Below are positions 47,109 through 58,364 of a stretch of DNA of 64,000 nt, in pieces (within the stretch, counting starts at the first letter, position 1; every line of letters begins with the position of its first letter). This DNA comes from Hordeum vulgare subsp. vulgare. Taxonomy: Eukaryota > Streptophyta > Magnoliopsida > Poales > Poaceae. The notes beneath the pieces were generated by a model. That model saw nothing but the letters and a program-made list of their open reading frames with translations. It searched no databases and was not told the DNA's origin. The stretch spans positions 108,922,881 to 108,986,880 of the forward strand of contig NC_058519.1 of the NCBI RefSeq assembly GCF_904849725.1, written 5' to 3'. The translations under genes were made by a program, and so were the position numbers.

Positions 47109-47978
47109 GATCTGCTCTTTTTCACTTCCTTCTGCAATGTGCGTGTATAGTCATCAGGCTTATGGTGTAAGTCATACTGTGATGGAAGGGTCGTGAAGTA
47201 TTTTGCAAATGCTATTTGCTTCTCGGTGTATTCCGGGCGGGGCTCGGGTTCCTTCTTTTTCATCTGCGTATCATGATGTTCCTTTGCTATCCTGGCGTTT
47301 TCCTCGGGGGTACGATCATAAGGTCTGATAGGAATATTAGCATGACGTACCTTTGGGAGGGGCGACCGTTTGCGCTTTGGGGGGCTCCGTGGCTTAGGAA
47401 TCGTCGGCGGAGCGTTCTTGGTGGCACGCTCCCGCTTAGTATCCGGAGCGGGCGGCGGCGGAGACGGACGACCCAAGTCCGGCGGCGGTGATCGAGATGG
47501 ACTCGTGTTGTGCTGGCCGACGTCATGTGGAGGGCTTGGAGGTGATCTGCTCTTTTTCACTTCCTTCTGCAATGTGCGTGTATAGTCATCAGGCTTATGG
47601 TGTAAGTCATACTGTGATGGAAGGGTCGTGAAGTATTTTGCAAATGCTATTTGCTTCTCGGTGTATTCCGGGCGGGGCTCGGGTTCCTTCTTTTTCATCT
47701 GCGCATCATGATGTTCCTTTGCTATCCTGGCGTTTTCCTCGGGGGTACGATAATAAGGTCTGATAGGAAGATTAGCATGACGTACCTTTGGGAGGGGCGA
47801 CCATTTGCGCTTTGGGGGGCTCCGTGGCTTAGGAATCGTCGGCGGAGCGTTGTTGGTGGCACGTTCCCGCTTAGTATCCGGAGCGGGCGGCGGCGGAGAC
47901 GGACGACCCAAGTCCGGCGGCGGTGATCGAGATGGACTCGTGTTGTGCTGGCTGACGTCATGTGGAGGGCTTGGAGGT
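47109..47978. repeat. 435-bp in-frame tandem duplication in the protease gene
   Basis: Two copies (47109-47543 and 47544-47978) differ at only a handful of positions. The unit is 145 codons and keeps the frame. It encodes Pro-rich (PSPPPPAPDTKRERA) and basic/acidic (EENARIAKEHHD; RPEYTEKQIAFAKYF) segments. Confidence 0.93.
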
Positions 47979-50169
47979 AATGGAGGTGTAGGTGACCTGC
48001 GACGACTCGGAGGCGGTGTTGTCCTTGGGGCCGAGCCTGGAAGCTTGATGTAGTTCTTGTCCCATAGGATGACTCCACCCAGTACTTCTCCGAGTGTCCT
48101 CTCATCTTCGGGTCCAGCTATGTCGAGCTCCATATCATGAAACCCCGTCATGATTTCATCCACCCCGACTTTAGCAAAGCCAGCTGGAATCTCACGGCCA
48201 TGCCAGCGTGCATCAGGGCCAGAAGGTAAAGCTTGTCTGACGGCCACCTTCATGGATATGTTCTTGAATTTCTGATGGAGTTCACATGATGTTGACTCCT
48301 TCATTCCATCCACGTGGTAGCCGGGACCGCCCTCTATCATTCTTCGTGCATCGTCGGGCGGGGCCTCAGATTCAGCCATGCTGCTTTTCCGCTTAGATGG
48401 GGCGCCGGTAATATCAAGTGCAGGATCTTCCTGGCGCGCTACTCCTCTAAGCTCATCAATCTGCTTCTGTTGCTCGTTAATCCTGGCAAGCAACTGGTTG
48501 AACTTGTCATTCTCCTCATCCTGCTGCCGCTTCTTTGCTCTCTCTCGGCTTCTGTAAGTGTCTTGATCTCTGGCAAACCCAAGCCACCACGGGTAAGAAG
48601 GACCAAAGCCTCGCGTTCGTCCTCCATGTTCGTCATTGCCGAGGACCAGTGTGAGCAAATCTTTCTCTCTATCTGCAGTGAACTTTCTTTTTCCCTCCTT
48701 AATTTCTTTCACTATCCTTTTCCAATTCTCCCTGGGTATCCTAAGACCGTCAGTGCAGATGAGGTCCCCTGTTTTTTCGTCGTACGAACCACCATGCGCA
48801 AGGAAGAAATTTCTTGCTCTCAATTCCCACTCATCACGGAGTGGTTTAGGTGTGATGCCTTTATCTAGCAGATCTTGCTCTTTCTTATCCCACTTTGGGA
48901 TGGCAGTCTCATAGCCCCCTGGCCCCAGCTTGTGGTGATATTTCTTCTTGTCGGCATTTATATTGTTCTTTTCTGATAATGCCTGGGCATCTTCTGACTC
49001 CTTGTACTCTTGAAATGCCTTCCAGTGATTCGCCTGCTTGGCTAGATACCCCTCGAATACTGGCACTTTCTTTGTGTTCAGATAGTTTTTCCATAGCTTC
49101 TTCTTTCAGCTACGGAACAGTTCGGCCATCTTCTTTAGAGTCCACTGCTTGACTTTGGCCCTCAGTTTGTCTGCGGCGTCTTCATTCTCACATTCTGGCA
49201 GGTTGAAATGTGACATGAGATTATTCCAAAGATTATCTTTGTACCTTTCGGTGACATAGTCACTATCGGCTGCCTCTTTGCGCTTGTTCCACTCCCGAAC
49301 GCTGATCCGGACGTGATCCCTAACGAGAACTCCGCATTGCTTCTTGAATGTGTCAATAGCATTCTTAGGAAGCTTGGGTTCGCCCATAGGCAATATCACC
49401 TCAAAGGTGTAATGCGTCCGTGCATCCAACTTTCTAGTCGGGCCTCGTTTCGTAGCTTTGCTCGATGTGGAGGCCTAAGAGGGAGAAACATTTGTCAAAT
49501 GAATGTATATGTATACAATATAGAGCTATCTCCAATATTTTTCACATATTACAAGTGATTGTCGAACTTCATATGTATACCTCGCCGGACTTTATTATTT
49601 CTTCACCGGCTTCTCCACCGGCTTCTCCATCAGTGGAGCTATCACCTTCTCCGTCATTGGACCTATCTACTGCCCCATCGGCTTCATCTTCGTGTCGCTC
49701 GACCTCCATTCCATATCCGGAGGGGTTTAGATATGACGACGGAGATACAGCTGGTTCAACGTCGGGGCCGTCTTTGATTATATCTTCGAGAAGTTCTTCC
49801 TCTTCGAGGTTCCTGATATGTGGATCCATAGTTCTGCAAAAAACGGACATTTGATTAACTAATAAACTAACAAACTATATAAGAGGGGTTGGAAACTTCG
49901 AAGTGTCGTTTTATATAGGAGGACCTTTAGTCCCGGGTCTTGGCTAGAACCTAAACTCTAAAATACCAGCCGGGCGGAGCCCAGTCCCGGACACTTAAGC
50001 ATACACAATAGCAAAATTAAACTAGTTCTATTAATTTTCTTGCTAAAAATAAACTATTAACACTTAAGCATATACAATAGCAAAATTAAACTATTAACAC
50101 TTAAGCATATACAATAGCAAAATTAAGCATATACACTATACAATAGCAAAATTAAATGACAAAAAAAAT

Positions 50170-50920
50170 ATTTCTTCTTCTTGTAACCCTAAACTAATTT
50201 TTCCTCTTCTTCTATTTCTCCTCTTCTTCTACTTCTTCTTCTACTTCTACTTCTCCTCTTCTTCTACTACTTCTCCTCTTCTCTTCTTCTACTTCTCCTC
50301 TCCTCCTCTTCTAATTTTTTCTTTTCTTCTACTTCTCCTCTTCTTCTATTTTTCCTCTTCTTCTCCTCTCCTCCTCTTATTATTCTCCTTTTTCTTCTTT
50401 TCTTCTCCTCCTCTTCTTATTTTCCTTTTTCCTAATTCTACATATTACTAACCCTAATAATCTAGCACAAACCAAATAACAATAGGAATTAAATGACAAA
50501 AGAAATCTGTTTCTTCCTTTCTTCTCTTTTTTCTTCCTTTCTTCCCTTTTTCTTCTTTTCTTCTCCTTTTTCTTCTTTTCTTCTCCTTCCCTTTTTCTTC
50601 CTTTCTTCTCCTTTTTCTTTCTTCTCCTTTTTCTTCCTTTCTTCTCCTTTTTCTTCTTTTCTTCTCCTTTTTCTTCTTTTCTTCTCCTTTTTCTTCTTTT
50701 CTTCTACTGGCCGGAGTGTTGGGAAGGAGGGGGCGGGGGGCTTACCGGCCGGAGGTGTCGACGGCGCGCGGCGAGGAGGACGGTGGCGCGCGGCGAGGAG
50801 GACGGCGGCGACGGCGAGGAGGACGGCAGGCGGCGGCGAGGAGGACGGCGGCGGCGAGGAGGACGACGGCGACGGCGAGGAGGACGGCAGGCGGCGGCGA
50901 GCAGGACGGCGGGATGCCTG
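50170..50920. repeat. low-complexity tract (pyrimidine-rich, then GC-rich)
   Basis: Imperfect cttctt/ctcctt repeats occupy about 50170-50705. They are followed by tandem gaggaggacggcggcg-type units at about 50775-50920. Confidence 0.85.
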
Positions 50921-51029
50921 ACGGCGTCGTCGAGTTCGTCGCCGTGCCGCGCCGGGCAGGAGAACGAGAGGAAGAAGAAGAGAAATGGACGATTTGGGTT
51001 CGAAATTTTCCAACTCCCGCTTATACAGG

Positions 51030-51305
51030 TGGATCTTTAGTCCCGGTTCGGGGCTCGATCCGGGACTAAAGACCCCTTTAGTCCCGGTTGGAGCCACGAC
51101 CCGGGACTAAAGGCCCTTTTTCGGCAGACCAAAAGGCGGGAAGCAGGGTCCTTTAGTTCCGGGTCGTGGCTCGAACCGGGACTAAAGACACCCTTTAGTC
51201 CCGGGTGGAGCCACGACCCGGGACTAAAGGCCCTTTTTCGGCAGACCAAAAGGCGGGAAGCAGGGTCCTTTAGTCTCGGGGCGTGGCAAGAACCGGGACT
51301 AAAGT
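51030..51305. repeat. internal cluster of CACTA terminal-type repeats
   Basis: At least four hairpins of tttagtcccgg / ccgggactaaag lie here. They include a direct duplication of a roughly 120-bp unit carrying cggcagaccaaaaggcggga (about 51122 and 51239). No CACTA terminus adjoins, so this is not a nested element end. Confidence 0.85.
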
Positions 51306-51704
51306 GTTGCCTATATAAACCCTCGCCCCAGCCCACCATATCCCCTATTTTTTGGTTGTTGAAGTGTGACCATGCCATGCTCTTGCCACTCTAGTTCATG
51401 CACATGACGGGTTCGATGAAATGCCCGAGCCACTCTACTTATGCTTTCTCCTCTCCAAGCTCGACCTCCAAGCTCCATTTTCCTTAATATTTGTCTAGGT
51501 TTGGCCGTGCACCAACTGCACAAGTGTTTTAAAAGGTTAGCTACTTCATCCTTTCGCCCCGTGCCGATCTCGTCGCGATCACCACCGTGGTGAGCCTCTT
51601 GTTCTTATCTTCTTTTTAAAAGAACAAAAATCTTACTTGTATGATTTAGATACATACTTGTATAAATTACTAACATTCATTATTTTTTGTTATTATTTAG
51701 TGCG

Positions 51705-52198
51705 ATGGTTTTGGTATCCGCCTCCGTCGGCCCTCGTCCTGTCTATGATTCGGATGTGGTATATATTATCTTTTATAACTATTTGTTTTATTTAGTGTTT
51801 ATGACAATTATGACGACCAACGTGACATATATTTTTTTAATCTAGGAGGTATGTGAACCGGAAATTCCAACCCACATAAAAGTTCTTGTCGAGAAGTTAA
51901 ATTTGGTTGAAAAAGAAAACAAATACTTGAAGAAAAAATTGAAATAATTGAGGATAAGAATATGGAACTGGAGTTGCATGTCGCCGATGTCATCGATGAT
52001 CGCAAGATGAAGATCGATGCGATGCGGTTGAAGATGGATGCAATGCGCTTGAAGATGGATGAAATGTGCTTGAAGATTAGGAATATTAGAAAATATGCCA
52101 TTGATAAAGAGGCTTGGTATCATTATGCTGTTGGGTCAATTGTTACCTTAGTTGCGATTTTGATCGCGTTTGTTGTTGCATTTAAATGTTTTACATAG
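51705..52198 (+). pseudogene. CACTA accessory gene on the plus strand: coiled-coil protein with C-terminal membrane segment
   Basis: The first coding exon is 51705-51758 (MVLVSASVGPRPVYDSDV). A GT/AG intron follows (51759-51845), then an exon from 51846 (EVCEPEIPTHIKVLVEKL). A one-base loss in an A run gives TAA at 51945. The next frame continues the same protein to TAG at 52196-52198. The sequence is a long coiled coil, including three exact 7-residue units (KIDAMRL, KMDAMRL, KMDEMCL; 52010-52072). It then reads YHYAVGSIVTLVAILIAFVV, a plausible tail anchor. An upstream 5' UTR intron ending at 51700 is likely. There is no known domain. I recall similar ORFs in Triticeae CACTA elements, but know no function. 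A membrane tail in a transposon-borne protein is unusual. Confidence 0.65.
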
Positions 52199-52667
52199 TC
52201 GTATGTTGTTTTATGAGAGAACTTTATGTATTTATTTTTTGCAATAATAACACTTGATCACTACTGTTCTTTGGATTTAATGTGATGATGAACTTGTATT
52301 AATTTGGTCATATGTTCTGCAATGGTTTTTTGATATATTTAATTTCATAATGGAGATGAATCGCCAATTTGACCCTGAAATTGAAAAGCACTACAAATGA
52401 ACTGTGAAAATGTTGAAAGTTGGCATGCTATCATCATTTCACCCACATAGCATGTGTTAAAAAGTTGAGAGGGCTACGACAAAAACTGGATGCACTTCGT
52501 GTACAAAACAGATAATCTCTCTCGAAGTATCAGGGTTCCGAACGAGAACTCGTCTCTTACATGGATACTATGTAAATGAAAAGTGTTTGAAATTTAGTAC
52601 ATTCCACACATGCATTACATAAAAGGTTTAATACATTATTACATTATTGCACCAATATTCCTATTTA
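52199..52667. other. intergenic stretch inside the CACTA element
   Basis: AT-rich sequence between the 3' ends of the converging plus-strand gene and the transposase gene. Nothing further is recognised. Confidence 0.6.
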
Positions 52668-55600
52668 TTATTTCTGTTTTCTTCTGGGTCGTAGCCATGG
52701 AGAATCTTCATCATTCAGTAGGATGCTTGGATCAGTTTTCACTTTGAAGGACGGAATTTCATGAAACTTATTATAATCTTCTGACATGTCTGTCTTGTCA
52801 TCTACTCCCACGATGTTTCTTTTCCCTGAAAGAACTATGTGGCGTTTTGGCTCATCGGACGATATCTTCTTTTGCTGCTTTCTTTTTCTCGTTTTTGTAG
52901 ACATGTCCTTCACATAGAAAACCTGAGCGACATCATTGGCTAGGACAAATGGTTCGTCCATGTACGCAAGATTGTTGAGATCCACTGTTGTCATGCCGTA
53001 CTTTTGGTCTACAACTACCCCGCCTCCTGTCAGCTTCACCCATTTGCACCGAAACAAAGGGATCTTAAAAGTAGGTCCATAGTCAAGTTCCCATATCTCC
53101 TCTATGTAACCGTAATATGTTTCCAAACAGTGCCCATTCTCGTCTGTTGCATCAAAGCAGACACCACTATTTTGGTTGGTGCTCTTTTTATCTTGGGCAA
53201 CCGTGTAAAATGTATTCCCATTTATCTCATATCCTTGGAAAGTACATATAGTCGAAGATGGTGGCCTGGTCAAACAGTACAACTCTGTTGGGGAACGTCG
53301 CATGGGAAACAAAAATTTTCCTACGCGCAAGAAGACCTATCATGGTGATGTCCATCTACGAGAGGGGATGAGTGATGTACGTACCCTTGTAGATCGTACA
53401 GCAGAAGCGTTAGTGAACGCGGTTGATGTAGTGGAACGTCCTCACGTCCCTCGATCCGCCCCGCGAACAATCCCGCGATCAGTCCCACGATCTAGTACCG
53501 AACGGACGGCACCTCCGCGTTCAGCACACGTACAGCTCGACGATGATCTCGGCCTTCTTGATCCAGCAAGAGAGACGGAGAGGTAGAAGAGTTCTCCGGC
53601 AGCATGATGGTGCTCCGGAGGTTGGTGATGACCTTGTCTCAGCAGGGCTCCGCCCGAGCTCCGCAGAAACGCGATCTAGAGGAAAAACCGTGGAGGTATG
53701 TGGTCGGGCTGCCGTGGAAAAGTCGTCTCAAATCAGCCCTAAAACCTCCGTATATATAGGTGGGGGGAGGGGACCTTGCCTTGGGGCTCAAGGAGCCCCA
53801 AGGGGGTCGGCCGAGTCCAAGGGGGGAGGACTCCCCCCCCAAACCGAGTTGGACTTGGTTTGGTGGGAGGGAGTCCCCCTTCCTTCCCACCTCCTCCTTT
53901 TTTTTTCTTTTCTCTTGATTTTTTTCTTCTTGGCGCATAGAGCCCTTTTGGGCTGTCCCACCAGCCCACTAAGGGCTGGTGTGCCACCCTCAAGGCCTAT
54001 GGGCTTCCCCGGGGTGGGTTGCCCCCCCGGTGAACTCCCGGAACCCATTCGTCATTCCCGGTACATTCCCGGTAACTCCGAAAACCTTCCGGTAATCAAA
54101 TGAGGTCATCCTATATATCAATCTTCGTTTCCGGACTATTCCGGAAACCCTCGTGACGTCCGTGATCTCATCCGGGACTCCGAACAACATTCGGTAACCA
54201 ACCATATAACTCAAATACGCATAAAACAACGTCGAACCTTAAGTGTGCAGACCCTGCGGGTTCGAGAACTATGTAGACATGACCCGAAAGACTCCTCGGT
54301 CAATATCCAATAGCGGGACCTGGATGCCCATATTGGATCCTACATATTCTACGAAGATCTTATCGTTTGAACCTCAGTGCCAAGGATTCATATAATCCCG
54401 TATGTCATTCCCTTTGTCCTTCGGTATGTTACGTACCCGAGATTCGATCGTCAGTATCCGTATACCTATTTCAATCTCGTTTACCGGCAAGTCTCTTTAC
54501 TCGTTCCGTAATACAAGATCCCGCAACTTACACTAAGTTACATTGCTTGCAAGGCTTGTGTGTGATGTTGTATTACCGAGTGGGCCCCGAGATACCTCTC
54601 CGTTCACACGGAGTGACAAATCCCAGTCTTGATCCATACTAACTCAACTAACACCTTCGGAGATACCTGTAGAGCATCTTTATAGTCACCCAGTTATGTT
54701 GCGACGTTTGATACACACAAAGCATTCCTCCGGTGTCAGTGAGTTATATGATCTCATGGTCATAGGAATAAATACTTGACACGTAGAAAACAGTAGCAAC
54801 AAAATGACACGATCAACATGCTACGTCTATTAGTTTGGGTCTAGTCCATCACGTGATTCTCCTAATGACGTGATCCAGTTATCAAGCAACAACACTTTGT
54901 TCATAATCAGAAGACACTGACTATCTTTGATCAACTGGCTAGCCAACTAGAGGCTTGCTAGGGACGGTGTTTTGTCTATGTATCCACACATGTAAATGAG
55001 TCTTCATTCAATACAATTATAGCATGGATAATAAACGATTATCTTGATACAGGAATTATAATAATAACTATATTTATTATTGCCTCTAGGGCATAATTCC
55101 AACAAGCTCATCTTCAACGGTGTCGTCATTCATGAGATGTGTCTGCAACCAACTGCCGAAAGTCTTCTCGTGTTCCCCTTTAATCCAAGAGTCAGCCTTC
55201 CCCGGGTTTTCGGAGCGTAGAATATTCTTGTGTCGCACGATATACGGAGCCACCACGGTGGAATTGTGTAGAACTGTGTAGTGTGCTTGAGAGAAAGAAT
55301 GCCCGTCCATACATACTTTTGCTTTCCTTCCTAGTGTGCCTTTTCCTGTCAGACTACCCTCATACCGAGATTCAGGAACACCAATCGGCTTAAGGTCAGG
55401 AAGAAAGTCCACACAAAACTCAATGACCTCCTCTGTTCCATAGCCCTTGGAGATGCTTCCTTCTGGCCTAGCACGGTTACGAACATATTTCTTTAAGACT
55501 CCCATGAACCTCTCGAAGGGGAACATATTGTGTAGAAACACAGGACCGAGAATTCTAATCTCTTCAACTAGGTGAACTAGGAGGTGTGTCATTATATTGA

Positions 55601-57807
55601 AGAAGGATGGCGGGAACAACAACTCAAAGCTGACCAGACATTGGACCACATAAATTTGTAACCCTGATAGACTTTCTCGATCGATTACCTTCTGAGAAAT
55701 TGCATTGAGGAATGCACATACCTTCACAATTGCCAGGCGAACATTTTCCGTCAGAATTCCCCTCAATGCAACCGGAAGCAATTGCGTCATAAGCACGTGG
55801 CAGTCATGAGACTTCAGGTTTTGGAATTTTTTGTCTTTCATATTTACGATTCCCTTTATATTCGACGAGAAGCCAGTCGGGACCTTGATACTGAAAAGGA
55901 CTTCAAAGAAGATTTTTTCTCTTCCTTAGTAAGAGCGTAGCTGGCACGCCCTTGAAACTGCCCTGGATGCATGCCATCTCTTCCTTTATGACGTTCCTGG
56001 TCCTCCCGTGCTTCCGGTGTATCTTTTGACTCCCCATACAAGCCCAGGAAGCCTAGAATGTTCACGCAGAGATTCTTCGTCAGGTGCATCACGTCGATTG
56101 CCGAGCGGACCTCATGGACTTCCCACTAGGGTAGCTCCCAAAATATAGATTTCTTCTTCCACATGGGTACGCGCTTATCAGGGCCGTTAGGAACAGGTTG
56201 GCTGCCAGGACCCTTTCCAAAGATTACTTTTAAATCTTTGACCATATCAAATACTTCAGCACCAGTACGGATGACAGGCTTCCCCCAGGGTTCTGCCTTG
56301 CCATTGAAATGCTTGCCTTTTTTCTTTAAGGGATGCTTGGGCGGAAGAAAACGACGATTGTACGGGTACACATTCTTCCTACATTTGTCCAGATATATAC
56401 TTTCTGTCTGATCCAAACAGTGCGCGCATGCATTGTATCCCTTGTTTGACTGTCCTGAAATGTTACTAAGAGCAGGCCAATCATTGATGGTTACGAAAAG
56501 CAACGCTCGAAGGTCAAATTCCTCTTGTTTGTGCTCGTCCCACACACGTACACCTGGTTCGGCCCACAACTGTAAAAGTTCATCAACTAATGGCCTTAGG
56601 TACACATCAATACCGTTGCCGGGTTGCTTTGGACCTTGGATAAGCACTGGCATCATAATGAACTTCCGCTTCATGCACAACCAAGGAGGAAGGTTGTAGA
56701 TACATAGAGTAACGGGCCAGGTGCTGTGACTGCAACTCTGCTCCCCAAAAGGATTCATGCCATCTGTACTCAGACCTAACCATAAGTTCCTTGCGTCAGC
56801 TGCAAATCTCGGAAACTCTCTCTCGATTTTTCTCCACTGCCGACCATCAGCGGTGTGCCTCAACTTATCGTCTTTCATACGATCTTCCATGTGCCATCGC
56901 AACAACTTCGCATGATCTTTATTTCTGAACAGACGTTTCAACCGTGGTATTATAGGAGCATACCACATCACCGTGGCAGGAACCCTCTTCCTGGGTGGCT
57001 CGCCCTCAATATCACCAGGGTCATCTTTTCTGATCTTATACCGCAATGCAGTGCATACCGGGCATTTATCCATATTCTCGTACTTCTCACCGCGGTAGAG
57101 GATGCAGTCATTAGGGCATGCATGTATCTTCTGCACGTCTAATCCTAGAGGGGAGACAAGCTTCTTTGCTTCGTACGTGCTGGCGGGCAATTCGTTCTTT
57201 CTTGGAAGCATCTTCTTCATCAGTACCAGCAACTTTTCGAATGACGAGTCAGTCACACCGGTCTTTGCCTTCCACTTCAGCAATTCCAGTGTGCTACCCA
57301 GCTTCTTCTGGCCATCTTCACAAGTTGGGTACAACAATTTGTTGTGGTCCTGTAACATCTGCTCGAACTGCAACCTCTCCTTTTCTGTGTCGCAACCTCG
57401 CCGTGCATCAGAAATGACCCGGCCAAGATCATCAGTGGGCTCATCTGGTTCCCGTTCTTCATCCTGATCTTCTTCTTCATTGTCTTCCATTGCGGTATCA
57501 GCATACTCAGGGAACATAGATCGTTAGTTGTCATCATCGTTCTCTTCTTCTTCATCGTTGTCTTCCATCATAACCCCTCTTTCTCCGTGCTTGGTCCAAA
57601 CATTATAGCCCGACATAAAACCGGACCGAAGCAGGTGGCTCTGAATGACTCTTGAGGAAGTGTAATCCTTCTCATTCCGACATTCAACACATGGACAAAC
57701 ATATAGCCACCACCATGCTTGTTCGCATCGGCTGCATCTCGAAAAGAATGCATGCCTTCTCTGTAAGCGGCTGTGCGTCGATCACCGTACATCCATGGAT
57801 GGCTCAT
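52668..57807 (-). pseudogene. TNP2-like CACTA transposase, interrupted by an Angela solo LTR
   Basis: The likely start is MSHPWMYGDRRTAAYREGM (57807). Domains in order: Transpos_assoc-like N-terminus with a CPCVECRNEKD Cys motif (about 57690); Transposase_21 core (about 57000-56150; NPFGEQSCSHSTWPV, YNLPPWLCMKRK). Next comes VRSAIDVMHLTKNLCVN (about 56080), a DUF4218-like region (about 55650-55400; ELLFPPSFFNIMTHLLVHL) and a DUF4216-like region (about 53100-52880; FRCKWVKLTGGG, DEPFVLANDVAQVFYV). Breaks are a one-base loss near 57696, TAA near 57524, TAG at 56126-56128, a frameshift in an A run near 55915, and the solo LTR at 53286-55104. TNP2-type proteins are the catalytic transposase of CACTA elements. 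This copy is inactive. Confidence 0.9.
53286..55104 (-). mobile_element. Angela/BARE-1 copia solo LTR
   Basis: The 1819-bp LTR, reverse orientation, has ends tgttggggaacg and gcataattccaaca. Flanks are aactc (53281-53285) and agctc (55105-55109), a duplication with one mismatch. There is no internal region, so it is a solo LTR. Excising it with one flank restores the transposase reading frame across the junction. Confidence 0.93.
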
Positions 57808-58361
57808 CTGTGTTATACGACAGTATATCAAATACAATCACGATCCTAAAAATTAGTACCGCATGGTCTAAACGAGGAAATATAGTTGCTAACCTTTTAG
57901 AATAAGTAGAAATAAAGAGGAAGAGGTTTAAGCGTGGCTCATGCATCTCATATCGTAGTTGTGTTCGGTGAACTGAAGCGGCATCGCTCTAACACACATT
58001 TCAACAAACACCTCTAGTGCATCAAAAAAAAGTGGAGAGCTAGCACACACCCACAATCCTCCATCCAAGAAAAATGCAAGGAAGAGGGGAGAGGGGGGTT
58101 GTGCTATATATAGGCAGAGGACTTTAGTCCCGGTTTGAGACACAAACCGGGACTAAAGGTGGCGCACATGCGGGCTGCCCACCGCGTAGCCCTTTAGTCC
58201 CGGTTTGGGACACGAACCGGGACTAAAGGCTCCTTACTGGCCGGGACTAAAGCCTCGAGGGAGGCATTGAGAATTGGGGCGACGTGGCTGGGCCTTTAGT
58301 CCCGGCCCAGAGGCAGGCCGGGACTAAAGGGTCCCGGCCGAAGGCCCGTTCTCCACTAGTG
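57808..58361. promoter_or_regulatory. CACTA right (5') terminal region and transposase upstream region
   Basis: The stretch 58120-58361 carries four or more tttagtcccgg / ccgggactaaag hairpins and ends ...ccactagtg. On the minus strand TATATATAGCACAA (58105-58118) is a TATA candidate upstream of the start at 57807. Confidence 0.7.
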
Positions 58362-58364
58362 AGA

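Larger units (their letters stand above)
45564..49829 (-). pseudogene. CACTA accessory gene: Transposase_24-like N-terminus and Ulp1-type (C48) protease C-terminus
   Basis: The proposed minus-strand exons are 49829-49581, 49474-46626, 46539-46366, 46261-46151, 46053-45984, 45895-45800 and 45710-45564 (TAA). All introns have GT/AG ends and preserve frame. Exon 1 is acidic (MDPHIRNLEEEE). Exon 2 opens with a Transposase_24-like region (TFEVILPMGEPKLPKNAID; VREWNKRKEAADSDYV), then a coiled-coil stretch, then a Pro/Arg/Lys-rich region with a 435-bp tandem duplication. The later exons give a Ulp1/C48 protease fold: FHWILLDIQ with the catalytic His, then FDPLSRPL, GTHLCGYYVCE with the catalytic Cys, and a helical C-terminus. 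One in-frame TGA lies at about 49106, so it is a pseudogene by one codon. Its role in transposition is unknown to me; related proteases remove SUMO. Confidence 0.82.
49830..51704. promoter_or_regulatory. divergent upstream region of the two CACTA accessory genes
   Basis: It lies between the minus-strand start at 49829 and the plus-strand ATG at 51705. It holds one terminal-type repeat (49922-49990), a polypyrimidine tract (about 50170-50710), a GC-rich gaggacggcgg repeat (about 50760-50920), a cluster of terminal-type repeats (51030-51305), and a TATA-like ctatataaac at 51311-51320. A long Lys-rich minus-strand ORF (51097-50489) is a by-product of the pyrimidine tract. Confidence 0.6.
45134..58361 (-). 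mobile_element. CACTA (Jorge/Caspar-like) DNA transposon, 13.2 kb, with three genes
   Basis: The terminal inverted repeat is CACTAGTGG at both ends (cactagtgggg... and ...ccactagtg), flanked by the 3-bp duplication aga (45131-45133 and 58362-58364). Removing the element and one aga restores the copia reading frame. Subterminal arrays of tttagtcccggtt and aaccgggactaaag occur at both ends. Genes are TNP2-like transposase (57807-52668, minus), Transposase_24-like/Ulp1 gene (49829-45564, minus) and a small plus-strand gene (51705-52198). An Angela solo LTR (53286-55104) lies inside the transposase. Without it the element is about 11.4 kb. Confidence 0.92.

Noticed and set aside
47216..47926. Two nearly identical 91-codon plus-strand ORFs
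   Set aside because: They are antisense reflections of the duplicated unit in the protease gene, not a gene family.
50489..51097. 202-codon minus-strand ORF rich in Lys/Glu and Ser/Pro
   Set aside because: It is a translation of the pyrimidine tract and the gaggacggcgg repeat; low complexity, no start context or domain.
51030..51305. End of a second, nested CACTA element
   Set aside because: The subterminal-type repeats are present but I find no CACTA/TAGTG terminus or 3-bp duplication at either side.
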